DNA of 64,000 bases from Myxacorys chilensis ATA2-1-KO14. GTDB lineage: Bacteria > Cyanobacteriota > Cyanobacteriia > Leptolyngbyales > Leptolyngbyaceae. The position numbers and the translations under genes were made by a program. Positions 1-7,787 of this stretch are shown piece after piece (position 1 is the first letter of the stretch; each line of letters begins with the position of its first letter). Under the pieces are notes generated by a model. It worked only from the letters and a program-made list of their open reading frames with translations, was not told the DNA's origin and did no database searches. The stretch lies in contig JAHHHP010000016.1 in NCBI GenBank assembly GCA_019359275.1, forward strand, positions 22,560 to 86,559. The letters run 5' to 3'.

Positions 1-668
1 ACCCGCAATGCTTGGGGAAAAGCAGGCTGAATTCGGGCTAACCACTGTCGCGCAGACTTGATTAAAGTAACCGCATTGAACGTCGAAGTAGGCGCATCGG
101 GCGCAACAGATCGCGCAGCGGGTAGCCGAATAACTGAACCAATGATCGTTCCTTCTGGAAGATTGAACACCAGCGAATTATCTTGCGGTAGCGCCTGAGG
201 AGCGAGCAGACTCGCAACAGGCGATCGCAGTGGGCGAGCGGCGATGCCAGAGCGACGAGCAAGATCTTTTCGCAGAATCTCTAGATTTTGGCAAGCAAAA
301 TACAATCCGCAATACACTTGCCCTTGAGCTAGGTCAACCGCATCTGTTCCGGCAACTTCCCCATTCGGCGACAAACAAAATACACTTGGGTTCGGATAGT
401 TGGATTTGAGAAAGCGATCGACTGCCCAAGTCTGCAAAAACAACTGACCTTGAAGCGATCGCAGGCGATTTGGCTCGGTACTCGTCAAAGATTGTTCAAC
501 TCGGCTCAACAAGACCAGTTGCTCTTGAGTAAGCTGTTGCGCTTCTAGCCAATACGCTCGTGATGGATCGTCAGACGGACTAGAACGAACGCTTGCCTGG
601 AGCGCAGTTGATTGAGCCAAGCTGAAGCAAATCGTTAGCGCTCCTAAAAAGCGCCGTATATTACGCAT
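1..668 (-). CDS. Exported protein of unknown function (3' end cut by window)
   Basis: A continuous reading frame of 222 codons runs from an ATG at 668 to the window edge with no stop, so the C-terminus is missing. An AGAGGA ribosome binding site lies about 9 nt before the ATG. The first 25 residues (MRNIRRFLG..., hydrophobic core, ALQA end) look like a Sec signal peptide, so the product is probably periplasmic or outer-membrane bound. The mature part has several Cys residues, including one at a CLSP segment and the pairs YCGLYFAC, and is rich in Leu, Arg and Pro. I do not recognise a family. The HIP1-rich base composition is like the neighbours. It could be a conserved cyanobacterial exported protein. 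Confidence 0.75.
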   Translation of the reverse strand, partial: MRNIRRFLGALTICFSLAQSTALQASVRSSPSDDPSRAYWLEAQQLTQEQLVLLSRVEQSLTSTEPNRLRSLQGQLFLQTWAVDRFLKSNYPNPSVFCLSPNGEVAGTDAVDLAQGQVYCGLYFACQNLEILRKDLARRSGIAARPLRSPVASLLAPQALPQDNSLVFNLPEGTIIGSVIRLPAARSVAPDAPTSTFNAVTLIKSARQWLARIQPAFPQALR

Positions 669-835
669 ATTAAAGGTTCCTCTCACACCGCCGCCCTATT
701 TTCCCATTGTCAAGGGCAATTGGGATGAAATTTGAGTAAGGATTTTTCCCAGTTGCATCAATAAATGTGTCATTAGTACTGAATTCGATGGGCTTTGTCA
801 GAGACTAATCACAAACCGTCGATGAATAAGCGCAT

Positions 836-1024
836 ATGAGTCAAAGTCAAGTGCAGGTGTGTCCGGTTTGCAGTGTAAAAATTCTCAAACTGGTTGGAGA
901 AGATCGAGTGATCTTTTCGACTGGTGCATTTGGGACGCGAGAAATGCTGCGATCGCGGGTGTGCCGCCACGTCCAGAAAGCAGGCTGTATTAATAAAGAC
1001 GCCTCAAGCGGCACGAAGCTCTAA
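836..1024 (+). CDS. Small Cys-containing protein, possible zinc ribbon
   Basis: A 62-residue protein. Near the N-terminus it has a CPVC pair (residues 9-12), and near the C-terminus a CRHVQKAGC segment, so four cysteines that could bind one zinc ion as a short ribbon. This is inferred from spacing only. No membrane segment or signal peptide is present. It lies alone between a divergent exported-protein gene and the MoxR gene, 80 bp upstream of the latter, in the same direction. Small proteins of this layout are common as hypothetical conserved genes in cyanobacteria. The function is unknown, and a spurious call is possible but less likely given the Cys pattern. Confidence 0.6.
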   Translation: MSQSQVQVCPVCSVKILKLVGEDRVIFSTGAFGTREMLRSRVCRHVQKAGCINKDASSGTKL

Positions 1025-1103
1025 CCGATTCGTCCGCTAAACTGCCTCATTTCAAGCATCAGAACGTAAGATATGGTTGCCTACGTTCCAACTTGCTAAC
1101 GAT

Positions 1104-2054
1104 ATGTCTGACCTGCACGCTAAGTTTACGCACCTCAAACAAGCTCTCGATCAGATTGTGGTAGGTCAGAGCCAATTAGTCCAGCAGTTAATTGTCGCGC
1201 TGCTAGCCGGAGGTCACGTCATTTTAGAAGGCGTTCCGGGCACGGGCAAAACGCTGCTGGTTAAAGTGATGGCGCGGTTAGTCGAGGCAGATTTTCGGCG
1301 AGTTCAACTAACGCCCGATATTCTGCCCTCAGACATTTTGGGAACGAGCATTTTTGATCTCAACACACGCGATTTCACCCTAAAAAAGGGTCCTGTTTTT
1401 ACACAGATTCTTCTAGCAGACGAAATTAACCGAACGCCACCGAAAACACAATCGGCATTGCTAGAGGCAATGGAAGAACAACAGGTAACGTTAGACGGCG
1501 AGAGCCTGCCGTTATCAGATTTATTCTGGGTAATCGCAACGCAAAACTCATTGGAGTTTGAAGGTACATATCCCTTGCCCGAGGCCCAACTCGATCGCTT
1601 TCTATTCAAACTAGTCGTGGCGTATCCTGACTCAGCCGCAGAGAAGCAAATGCTCCTGAATTCTCAAGCGGGCTTTAGGGCAAAGCGACTCGACCTAGCG
1701 AAACTGAAACCGTTAGCCACCGTTGAACAGATTCTGCACGCCCGAAAAGCGGTCAGCGCGATCGCAGTCCAAGAGTCAGTTTTAGATTACTTGCTTGCCG
1801 TGGTTCAGAAAACTCGTCAACATTCTGATCTCGCGTTGGGTGCATCACCGCGATCGGCGGTGGCATGGCTCAACGTCAGCAAAGCGCAAGCGTGGCTCTC
1901 CGGTCGAGAGTTTGTCACACCCGATGACATCAAAGCCGTTGCCTCTCCCTTGTTACGCCATCGCCTGATCCTCCGCCCCGAAGCACAGCTTGACGGCATC
2001 GCGATCGAGTCCGTCATCAGCGCCGTTCTCAATCAAGTTCCAGTCCCTCGCTAA
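1104..2054 (+). CDS. MoxR-family AAA+ ATPase
   Basis: A 316-residue MoxR-type ATPase, a chaperone-like AAA+ protein that typically works on a partner with a von Willebrand-like or DUF58 domain. Visible motifs are Walker A GVPGTGKT (43-50), Walker B LLADEINR (103-110), sensor 1 ATQN (145-148) and the QLDRF arginine-finger region (162-166), followed by the helical lid with SPRS. The start at ATG 1104 gives the usual N-terminus (helix followed by VVGQ). A TTG at 1077 is in frame but would add nine residues not typical of the family. The DUF58 gene starts 10 bp after the stop, so the two are surely co-transcribed. Confidence 0.93.
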   Translation: MSDLHAKFTHLKQALDQIVVGQSQLVQQLIVALLAGGHVILEGVPGTGKTLLVKVMARLVEADFRRVQLTPDILPSDILGTSIFDLNTRDFTLKKGPVFTQILLADEINRTPPKTQSALLEAMEEQQVTLDGESLPLSDLFWVIATQNSLEFEGTYPLPEAQLDRFLFKLVVAYPDSAAEKQMLLNSQAGFRAKRLDLAKLKPLATVEQILHARKAVSAIAVQESVLDYLLAVVQKTRQHSDLALGASPRSAVAWLNVSKAQAWLSGREFVTPDDIKAVASPLLRHRLILRPEAQLDGIAIESVISAVLNQVPVPR

Positions 2055-2064
2055 CCCCTTCATC

Positions 2065-3375
2065 ATGATTCCGTCTCGCCGCACCTATGGACTGTTGCTG
2101 TTCGGGCTTGTGATCGCAACTGCTCTTGCCTTTCTGTTTCCCTCGTACCTCGCGCTCACGGTCATATTTGTGCTGATGTTTGATGCGGTTGTCCTTGCGA
2201 TCGCAGCGCTAGATAGCAGGCGGGTTCGGTCAAAGCGCGTCAAAGTCAACCGTCAAGAACTATCTCGCCTCTCGATCGGACGAGATAATGTCGTGAGTCT
2301 AACGGTCGAGTCTAGCAAGCCAGCCGTCATCAAGCTCCATGATCACTATCCGCTGCAATTTGGCGTCTCAGCCATGCCGTTGGCCGCAGCGATTGACGCA
2401 AATAGCACGCAAGAGCTGAGCTACACGGTGCATCCGACTCATCGCGGCGAATATGAGTGGGGAGCTATTCAAGTCCGGCAACTCAGCCCATGGAAACTGG
2501 CGTGGCACGATTGGAAAATTCCTCAACCGCAAAAGGTCGCAGTGTATCCCGATCTGATTGGACTGCGATCGCTCTCGATTCGTCTCACGTTGCAATCGTC
2601 GGGCGCAATGAAACGAGCCAAGCGCATCGGCATCGGCACAGAATTTGCCGAACTGAGAGAATACGGGATTGGAGACGATCCGCGTTTTATTGACTGGAAA
2701 GCGACGGCTCGCAAAGGAGTGCCGCTGGTCAGAGTGTTAGAGCCAGAACAAGAACAAACGCTGATCATTTTGCTCGATCGCGGGCGGTTGATGACGGCTC
2801 AAGTCAACGGGTTAGCTCGATTTGACTGGGGATTGAATGCCACGTTATCGCTTGCATTAGCGGGATTGAATCGCGGCGATCGCGTCGGGGTTGCCGTGTT
2901 CGATCGTCAAATTCATACATGGATTCCACCTGAGCGAGGGCAAAATCATCTCAATCGTCTGATCGAACGCCTGACGCCGATTCAACCAGAGATTCTTGAA
3001 CCTGATTATTTAGGAGCCGTCACTACGGTTGTCAATCAGCACACTCGCCGGGCATTAGTTGTTGTGATTACCGATATTGTTGATAAAACTGCTTCGGCTG
3101 AATTATTGGCAGCGTTGGGACGGTTGGCTCCACGTTATCTGCCGTTTTGTGTAACGTTGCGCGATCCTGCTGTCGATCAGCAGGCACACACGCCGACTGA
3201 GGATGTGCCATCGACGTATGAGCGAGCGGTGGCGTTGGATCTGTTGGCTCAGCGTCAGGTGGCGTTTGCCCAATTGAAGCAGCGAGGAGTGTTGGTACTA
3301 GATGCGCCTGCTAATCAAATTACCGAAGAACTCGTCGATCGCTATCTGCAACTAAAAGCAAAAAATCAGCTTTAA
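2065..3375 (+). CDS. DUF58 domain membrane protein, partner of MoxR
   Basis: A 436-residue protein. Two membrane helices occupy residues 8-50, then comes a beta-rich region. The DUF58 signature follows at 189-216 (GTEF, REY, GDDPR, IDW, AR), and then a vWA-like fold beginning ILLDRGR near 235. The DUF58/MoxR pair is widespread. It is thought to assist assembly or maturation of other protein complexes, but the substrate is seldom known and is not evident here. The ATG at 2065 lies 10 bp after the moxR stop and is preferred over the longer upstream frame, which overlaps moxR. The last codons are followed directly by the repeat-rich spacer. Confidence 0.92.
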   Translation: MIPSRRTYGLLLFGLVIATALAFLFPSYLALTVIFVLMFDAVVLAIAALDSRRVRSKRVKVNRQELSRLSIGRDNVVSLTVESSKPAVIKLHDHYPLQFGVSAMPLAAAIDANSTQELSYTVHPTHRGEYEWGAIQVRQLSPWKLAWHDWKIPQPQKVAVYPDLIGLRSLSIRLTLQSSGAMKRAKRIGIGTEFAELREYGIGDDPRFIDWKATARKGVPLVRVLEPEQEQTLIILLDRGRLMTAQVNGLARFDWGLNATLSLALAGLNRGDRVGVAVFDRQIHTWIPPERGQNHLNRLIERLTPIQPEILEPDYLGAVTTVVNQHTRRALVVVITDIVDKTASAELLAALGRLAPRYLPFCVTLRDPAVDQQAHTPTEDVPSTYERAVALDLLAQRQVAFAQLKQRGVLVLDAPANQITEELVDRYLQLKAKNQL

Positions 3376-3505
3376 TCGGTTCCTTTGGAGTTGCGTTCTG
3401 CGCTAATGGAATTAAACACAATTCGCTTCTAGAAATTGAGGGAGATAATTCCTTGAATTGATGTTGGTTTGACATAGAACCGAAGCAAATCAGCGCAATA
3501 TCTTC

Positions 3506-3712
3506 AAACATCGCGTCGTTCGTGACAAACATCGCGTCGTTCGTGACAAACATCGTTTCGTTGGTGGCAAACATCGCGTCATTCGTAACAAACATCGCGT
3601 CGTTCGTAACAAACATCGTTTCGTTGGTGGCAAACGTCGTTTCGTTCGTGACAAACATCGTTTCGTTGGTGACGAAAAGGTGCTCGTTCGCGACGAAAAG
3701 GTACTCATGTGA
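3506..3712. repeat. 21-bp tandem repeat array
   Basis: Eight 21-bp units run from 3506 to 3673, followed by two degenerate units to about 3712. Two unit types alternate, one with core catcgcgtcgttcgt and one with core catcgtttcgttggt. Because 21 is a multiple of three, the array is open in several frames. On the minus strand it would encode heptads of the form MFVTNDA, MFVTNET or MFATNET inside a 144-codon frame (3320-3754) that overlaps the end of the DUF58 gene. No unique spacers separate the units, so this is not a CRISPR array. I treat it as a minisatellite in the spacer, with coding use unproven. Confidence 0.9.
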
Positions 3713-3771
3713 AATGGAACACTGAATGCGACAGATGCGATCGCCGCTTTGCAAAATGCGCTTGACCTATA

Positions 3772-4311
3772 CTAGTGCGCGGATCTCAGCAGTCTTTGAA
3801 CCTCTATTTGCACTTGCCCAACTTGAATCACGCCATCGGTGAGCGTCTGCTCTGTGGTGTAAATGCCCTTGATCGGATTGGCGTAATGATTGACCGACGA
3901 TCGCTTCAGGTCAATCACTAGGTAATCTAAGATGCCCGCTTCTGCATAGAGGTCGCGTTTTATTCCCGTATCTTTTGCCTGAGTACTGTAGGCGTACTCC
4001 ACAATTAATCGAATGTCTTTAGGAGTGGGGTGACAGCTTCGATACGATTGCTCACGCACAATCGCGATATCAGGCTGTGGCTCAGAATCAGCGAGTGTGA
4101 CGGGCTTACCTTGACGTGACCACCATCCGTCACCAAATAGACGCTCCAAATAACGAGCGGTTGTTTCACAACTGTCGGCGTGTTCTGGGCCTTCAGGCGG
4201 CATTAAAACAAGTTCTCCCCTCAATAGCTCGATCGACTGATCATTGAAAATTCCAGCATCAATAGCTTGGTGGTAATGGTCGATCGTCCATTTGTAAGTG
4301 GCTAGAGTCAT
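3772..4311 (-). CDS. Uma2-family (DUF820) restriction-endonuclease-fold protein
   Basis: A 179-residue protein of the Uma2/DUF820 family, very abundant in cyanobacteria and carrying a PD-(D/E)XK nuclease fold. Family features seen are the N-terminal YELLRGELV-like segment (here IELLRGELVLMPPEGPEH), the QPDIAIV strand, and the LIVEYA strand followed by K..LYAEAGILDYLVID. The in vivo role of the family is not settled. A GGAGTGAGG ribosome binding site just before ATG 4311 decides the start; a GTG three codons earlier lies inside that site. It is monocistronic and its neighbour is a 21-bp repeat array. These genes often occur in many copies and move between genomes. Confidence 0.88.
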   Translation of the reverse strand: MTLATYKWTIDHYHQAIDAGIFNDQSIELLRGELVLMPPEGPEHADSCETTARYLERLFGDGWWSRQGKPVTLADSEPQPDIAIVREQSYRSCHPTPKDIRLIVEYAYSTQAKDTGIKRDLYAEAGILDYLVIDLKRSSVNHYANPIKGIYTTEQTLTDGVIQVGQVQIEVQRLLRSAH

Positions 4312-4483
4312 GCGCCTCACTCCAATCGAGTAATTCTATTTTGACGCGATATTGCTCATGTCTGAAGCATAAAACATAGGGTCAACAGCTTCAATGCGAA
4401 TCATTAACGTTATTGAAGCTTGGAAACGGGTAACTACTAATTTTTCAGAGATCACTGACTCAGCCATGCGATCGCTGATTAAA

Positions 4484-4517
4484 TCCAAGACTTTTGGACG
4501 AGTTAGATTTGTATAAT
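4484..4517 (+). promoter_or_regulatory. Probable promoter and operator of the hicB/hicA-like pair
   Basis: A perfect TATAAT -10 box (4512-4517) lies 32 bp before the antitoxin-like ATG at 4550. Just upstream, where the -35 region should be, is a perfect inverted repeat TCCAA-GACTT-TTGGA (4484-4498). No good -35 hexamer is seen. An operator over the -35 region would suit autoregulation by the antitoxin, which is usual for toxin-antitoxin genes, but binding is inferred. Confidence 0.45.
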
Positions 4518-4549
4518 AGAGCAGTCATCCTGGTTTTTAGTCGTCGCAA

Positions 4550-4795
4550 ATGGCACAGCTAACCTGTAGTGTAGAAGCGTTTTGGGATTCAGAAGTGAAC
4601 GTTTGGGTTGCAACCAGCGCAGATGTGCCAGGGTTAGCAACAGAAGCCCCAACGATCGAAGCACTGATGGAAAAACTACGGGTGATGATTCCAGAACTAA
4701 TCTTGCTGAATCGTCTCTTACCAGAGCAACTCCCCAGTTCAGTTAACTTTCGGTTGATCAGCCGTTGGGAAGAGCAGATTGAGGTAGCTTCCTAA
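4550..4795 (+). CDS. DUF1902/HicB-like antitoxin
   Basis: An 81-residue protein with the single HicB-like/DUF1902 fold. It has beta strands around VEAFWDSEVNVWVATSADVPGL, then a helix (TIEALMEKLRVMIPELI), ending with another strand. No C-terminal DNA-binding helix-turn-helix or ribbon-helix-helix is evident, so it is a short form. Its TAA is directly followed by the ATG of the HicA-like gene (TAAATG), which points to translational coupling. The probable role is to bind and silence the downstream RNA-targeting toxin. The family assignment is from sequence pattern only. Confidence 0.82.
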   Translation: MAQLTCSVEAFWDSEVNVWVATSADVPGLATEAPTIEALMEKLRVMIPELILLNRLLPEQLPSSVNFRLISRWEEQIEVAS

Positions 4796-4993
4796 ATGCC
4801 TGCATCGTTGACTCCTAAATTGAAAAAGTTGCTTCTAAAAGCGGGGTGCTATTTCGAGCGACAGGGCAAAGGCGATCACGAAATTTGGTATAGTCCCATC
4901 ACTGATTGTCGATTTGTAGTGGATGGGGCAATTCGATCGCGACACACGGCGAATGCTGTGCTGAAGCAAGCAGGGTTACTCAAGGCGTTTTAG
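4796..4993 (+). CDS. HicA-like mRNA interferase toxin
   Basis: A 65-residue protein of the HicA fold (double-stranded RNA binding-like). It shows the helix LKKLLLKAGCYFERQGKG, then DHEIWYSP with the conserved catalytic His, then a strand (RFVVDGAIRSRHT) and a terminal helix AVLKQAGL. HicA toxins cleave mRNA and stop growth when free of HicB. The gene starts on the base after the antitoxin stop. Gene order is antitoxin first, the reverse of the classic hicAB order but common in cyanobacterial DUF1902 pairs. Length is normal for HicA. Confidence 0.85.
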   Translation: MPASLTPKLKKLLLKAGCYFERQGKGDHEIWYSPITDCRFVVDGAIRSRHTANAVLKQAGLLKAF

Positions 4994-5021
4994 CTTGTCA
5001 TACACAACGCTGACAAATTAT

Positions 5022-5648
5022 CTATTGACTCAACCATGCGATCGCTTGTCGAATCCACACTTCTGCATCATCCGATTTTGACAAGGTAGAACTCTGTCCC
5101 ACCGCTTGCAAAGCTTGAGTAATCTCGCGATCGGTATAGCCCAGCGCCAAGAGCGTCATTTCCACATCTTCTTGAATATTTGAGGCAGGCCCTGCACCCG
5201 GAGCCAAGACGAGATTTGCCTGCGATCGCCACTCAGAGAGCTTCGTCTTGAGTTCTAGGGCAATGCGTTCAGCGGTTTTTGCCCCAACGCCCGGCGTGCG
5301 AGACAGTAAGCGCGTATTGCCAGATACGATCGCTTGCACCAGATCTTGCAATCCCAACGTATCAAGCAACGCCACGGCTAATTGCGGGCCGATTCCACTT
5401 ACACTCACCAATTGCCGAAACAAATCTCGCTCTGCCGACGATCCAAATCCAAACAGCGTTACCTGATCTTCTCGCACATTGAGATGCGTAAAGATCTGCG
5501 CAGCTTCTCCAATTTCGGGCAAATCCTGCATCAGACGCGGCACAATCTGAATGTCATAGCCGATATCATTCACATCTAGTGTCAGAACCACGCGAGAACT
5601 GCTGATTTTTTGGATTGTTGCGATCGTACCCTTGAGATAACCAATCAT
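5022..5648 (-). CDS. ruvA: Holliday junction branch migration protein RuvA
   Basis: A 208-residue RuvA. RuvA tetramers bind Holliday junctions and load the RuvB motor during recombination and repair. It has the N-terminal OB domain starting MIGYLKGTI, the helix-hairpin-helix region with VSGIGPQLAVALLD and TPGVGAKTAERIALELK, and the flexible linker plus C-terminal domain III (LLALGYTDREI). The start at 5648 matches the family. A near-perfect copy of the first 16 bases of the gene lies immediately upstream (17-bp period), which creates a six-codon out-of-frame mini-ORF. No clear ribosome binding site precedes the ATG. ruvB is not adjacent. Confidence 0.96.
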   Translation of the reverse strand: MIGYLKGTIATIQKISSSRVVLTLDVNDIGYDIQIVPRLMQDLPEIGEAAQIFTHLNVREDQVTLFGFGSSAERDLFRQLVSVSGIGPQLAVALLDTLGLQDLVQAIVSGNTRLLSRTPGVGAKTAERIALELKTKLSEWRSQANLVLAPGAGPASNIQEDVEMTLLALGYTDREITQALQAVGQSSTLSKSDDAEVWIRQAIAWLSQ

Positions 5649-5692
5649 GTGAGATAACCAATCATAGGCGGCGTGCAAAGCGGGAGAACCAT

Positions 5693-6439
5693 TTACCGAA
5701 AGCCAAAATACTTTAAGCCTTCAAGAATACCAGCCGCGCAATGCGCTTTTGCTAAATAGCGTTGAGTACTCGGATGATTGCGATGCCATTGCAGAAGCTC
5801 CGGCTGAGCATTACCAACGATAATTCCGCATTCTTCTCCCGCCGCAAATAGCGCAACATCATTGCCCGAATCCCCGCACACGATCGTTTCTCCCGCCGCA
5901 AATCCCAACTGTTCGCGAATAAACGTCATTGCGGCTCCCTTGTTGGCACTGCGCGGCAAAATATCTAAATCTTTCCCACTGCTGTAAATCAGTTGCACAT
6001 CTAGACCCCGTTGTTCTAGCGACGATTCCAGTTCGGGAAGCACATCTACCGCCGCTTCTTTGGTTAAGAAAAAACTGACCTTGAACGCGCATTGCTCTGT
6101 TTTTGGTTGCAAGACCAAATCAGAAAAATGGGCCGTCACGGCAAAAACAGTGGCGCGATCCCATCCGGCAGACAACTTCTCTGACCAACCCGAATCAGGC
6201 GATTCCTGCCCATCATGATAAATTTCCGTGCCAACGGAGGCAATGAGAATATCGGGGTCAATCAGTCCTGCTTCTGCTTGGAGTTCTCGATACAACGTTG
6301 GCGATCGCCCCGTCGAATAGACTAGCGTTGCTCCGTTCGTCTGTCGCTGCTCGATCACCCACTGATTGAGTTGATCCAAAGCAAAGTCATCTCCGACTAG
6401 CGTATGGTCGAGATCCGTTACAAGCAGAAACTTTGGCAC
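5693..6439 (-). CDS. spp: Sucrose-phosphate phosphatase
   Basis: A 248-residue HAD hydrolase of the Cof/SPP subfamily. It removes the phosphate of sucrose-6-phosphate, the last step of sucrose synthesis, a cyanobacterial osmolyte and plant-like pathway. Motif I is DLDHT (9-13), with the catalytic Asp pair; motif IV is GDSGNDVALF in the C-terminal part, and the cap domain lies between. The GTG at 6439 is chosen because a strong GGAGGTGA site sits just before it; the TTG five codons earlier lies within that site. A stand-alone phosphatase is normal; the synthase gene is not in this window. A related HAD sugar phosphatase is a possible alternative. Confidence 0.88.
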   Translation of the reverse strand: MPKFLLVTDLDHTLVGDDFALDQLNQWVIEQRQTNGATLVYSTGRSPTLYRELQAEAGLIDPDILIASVGTEIYHDGQESPDSGWSEKLSAGWDRATVFAVTAHFSDLVLQPKTEQCAFKVSFFLTKEAAVDVLPELESSLEQRGLDVQLIYSSGKDLDILPRSANKGAAMTFIREQLGFAAGETIVCGDSGNDVALFAAGEECGIIVGNAQPELLQWHRNHPSTQRYLAKAHCAAGILEGLKYFGFR

Positions 6440-6526
6440 ACTGATCACCTCCAAACATCATTTATGAGTTTATCGATCTGTGGCAAAAATTACCTAATGC
6501 CAAGGAAGGAATAAAGAGGGTGAACG

Positions 6527-7120
6527 CTAGAACTGTTGAATAACGTGTTCTAAATCATCAGGCGTGTTGCAATTAAACAGGACTTGCGGAGCGCTCACAG
6601 GCAGTTCTTGAATACATTGGTTGGATAGCCACTTTTGAAAAGAGCGTCCGCCTTGATCAATGAAGTGTGCCAATTCGGGTAAGCAAATGCAGCGGTAGAA
6701 ACCACACAAAGGTTCCCAACCTTTTTCGTGTTTGGGCAGCAGCGCGACTGCATCATTTGGCACGCCATCAAGTAAGGCTGTCCAACCCTTTAGCTGCGCT
6801 TCATCTAAGTGCGGCAGGTCACAGGCTAGCAGGAGAACCCATTCCGTTGATAGGTGAGGTATTGCTTGGGCAAATGCGATCGCAGGCCCTCGCGGTTCGA
6901 TCTCAGCCATAAATTTTGCGTCGAGGGGCAGCAGCGATCGATACGCTTCACCTCTGGAGGTGACGACATAGATCTCACGGCTATAGGGTCTCGCGGCATC
7001 GTAAACTCGTCGCAGCATCGGCACACCGTTGATCTCGATTTGCGCCTTGTCCCGACCCATACGCGAACTTTGTCCACCTGCCAGAATGACGGTACTCAGT
7101 CCATTAACAATCAATTTCAA
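6527..7120 (-). CDS. mobA: Molybdenum cofactor guanylyltransferase MobA
   Basis: About 197 residues. It shows the nucleotidyltransferase signature [14 protein letters not shown] (13-26) and the [10 protein letters not shown] metal-binding strand. MobA transfers GMP to molybdopterin, giving the cofactor form used by enzymes such as nitrate reductase. The start is uncertain. No ATG precedes the signature; the best candidates are TTG codons at 7120 or 7114, which overlap the end of the DUF167 gene by 11 to 17 nt. The two genes are therefore probably translationally coupled. Length is as in other cyanobacterial MobA proteins. Confidence 0.9.
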   Translation of the reverse strand: MKLIVNGLSTVILAGGQSSRMGRDKAQIEINGVPMLRRVYDAARPYSREIYVVTSRGEAYRSLLPLDAKFMAEIEPRGPAIAFAQAIPHLSTEWVLLLACDLPHLDEAQLKGWTALLDGVPNDAVALLPKHEKGWEPLCGFYRCICLPELAHFIDQGGRSFQKWLSNQCIQELPVSAPQVLFNCNTPDDLEHVIQQF

Positions 7121-7328
7121 TTCGTTTTAATTTGGAGGATGCGCCAGATTTGATCGTAATGCACGATTTAGGAACATTGAAGCGATCGGACAACACTTTG
7201 ATCAGTTCTGCATTCGCTTTGCCATCCACTGGAGGAGATTTTAGATGCACAATCCAACCTCCGTCTTCTTGCTGTTCAACGTTCTGCTGCTTGGAATTGG
7301 GCTTCACCTTTACGCTTAAAATTTTCAT
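7104..7328 (-). CDS. DUF167 (YggU-like) protein
   Basis: A 74-residue protein of the DUF167/YggU family. The signatures are VKVKPNSKQ near the N-terminus, then [17 protein letters not shown] and [12 protein letters not shown]. The family is universally distributed with a known fold but no agreed function. ATG 7328 begins [10 protein letters not shown], matching relatives; an upstream TTG would only add a poor leader. The 3' end overlaps the start of mobA, so the two form an operon. Confidence 0.88.
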   Translation of the reverse strand: MKILSVKVKPNSKQQNVEQQEDGGWIVHLKSPPVDGKANAELIKVLSDRFNVPKSCITIKSGASSKLKRIEIDC

Positions 7329-7385
7329 TGACAATTGCCCACAACCCAAACAGCATGATCCACTTCGTCTCTAAGATGGAATGCA

Positions 7386-7787
7386 TTACGGCAATCTATA
7401 ACTGGCAACTCGAACCGTTAACTCGCCTCGGCGCGGATTACGGCGAAACACAAACGCTCCTTCCTCAGTTTCACCATCCGACAGAAAATCAATCTGCTGA
7501 TCGCCCGATTCTTCAACCTGACCGTTGACCCGCAACTCTGCTACAACCTGCACCGACTCCACCGTTTCGCCTCCCGTATTTTTCACTACAAACGGAACAT
7601 AAAATTGTCCTTGCGCTTCCCGAATTTGCTCGCGTCGCTCCAGAGTCAACACGGGCGGACGGTCTTGCTCGGTTGTCCAAGCGTAAATAACTAACCCCGC
7701 GATCGCGCCCAAAATCGTAGACGCGATTCCAAACGTTGTCCATTCTGCGATCGATCGTGAGGGTTTTTCTTGAGAGGAATGGCTCAT
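7386..7787 (-). CDS. TIGR02588 family protein
   Basis: A 133-residue protein with one membrane helix (about residues 19-37, FGIASTILGAIAGLVIYAW) and a periplasmic beta-rich domain (LTLERREQIREAQGQFYVPF, VKNTGGETVESVQV). The layout matches TIGR02588, a family always found next to TIGR02587. Here the ATG overlaps the stop of the TIGR02587 gene as ATGA, so the pair is co-translated. No function is established for the pair. A longer frame reaching 7865 lies inside the upstream gene and is rejected. Confidence 0.85.
   Translation of the reverse strand: MSHSSQEKPSRSIAEWTTFGIASTILGAIAGLVIYAWTTEQDRPPVLTLERREQIREAQGQFYVPFVVKNTGGETVESVQVVAELRVNGQVEESGDQQIDFLSDGETEEGAFVFRRNPRRGELTVRVASYRLP

Noticed and set aside
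1990..2064. Extended start for the DUF58 protein
   Set aside because: It would begin inside moxR; ATG 2065, ten bases past the moxR stop, is far more likely.
3506..3712. CRISPR array
   Set aside because: Units are directly adjacent with no spacer sequences and no cas gene is near.
3320..3754. Minus-strand frame of 144 codons through the 21-bp array
   Set aside because: It has no ribosome site, overlaps the end of the DUF58 gene and exists because the 21-bp unit lacks stops; kept only as part of the array finding.
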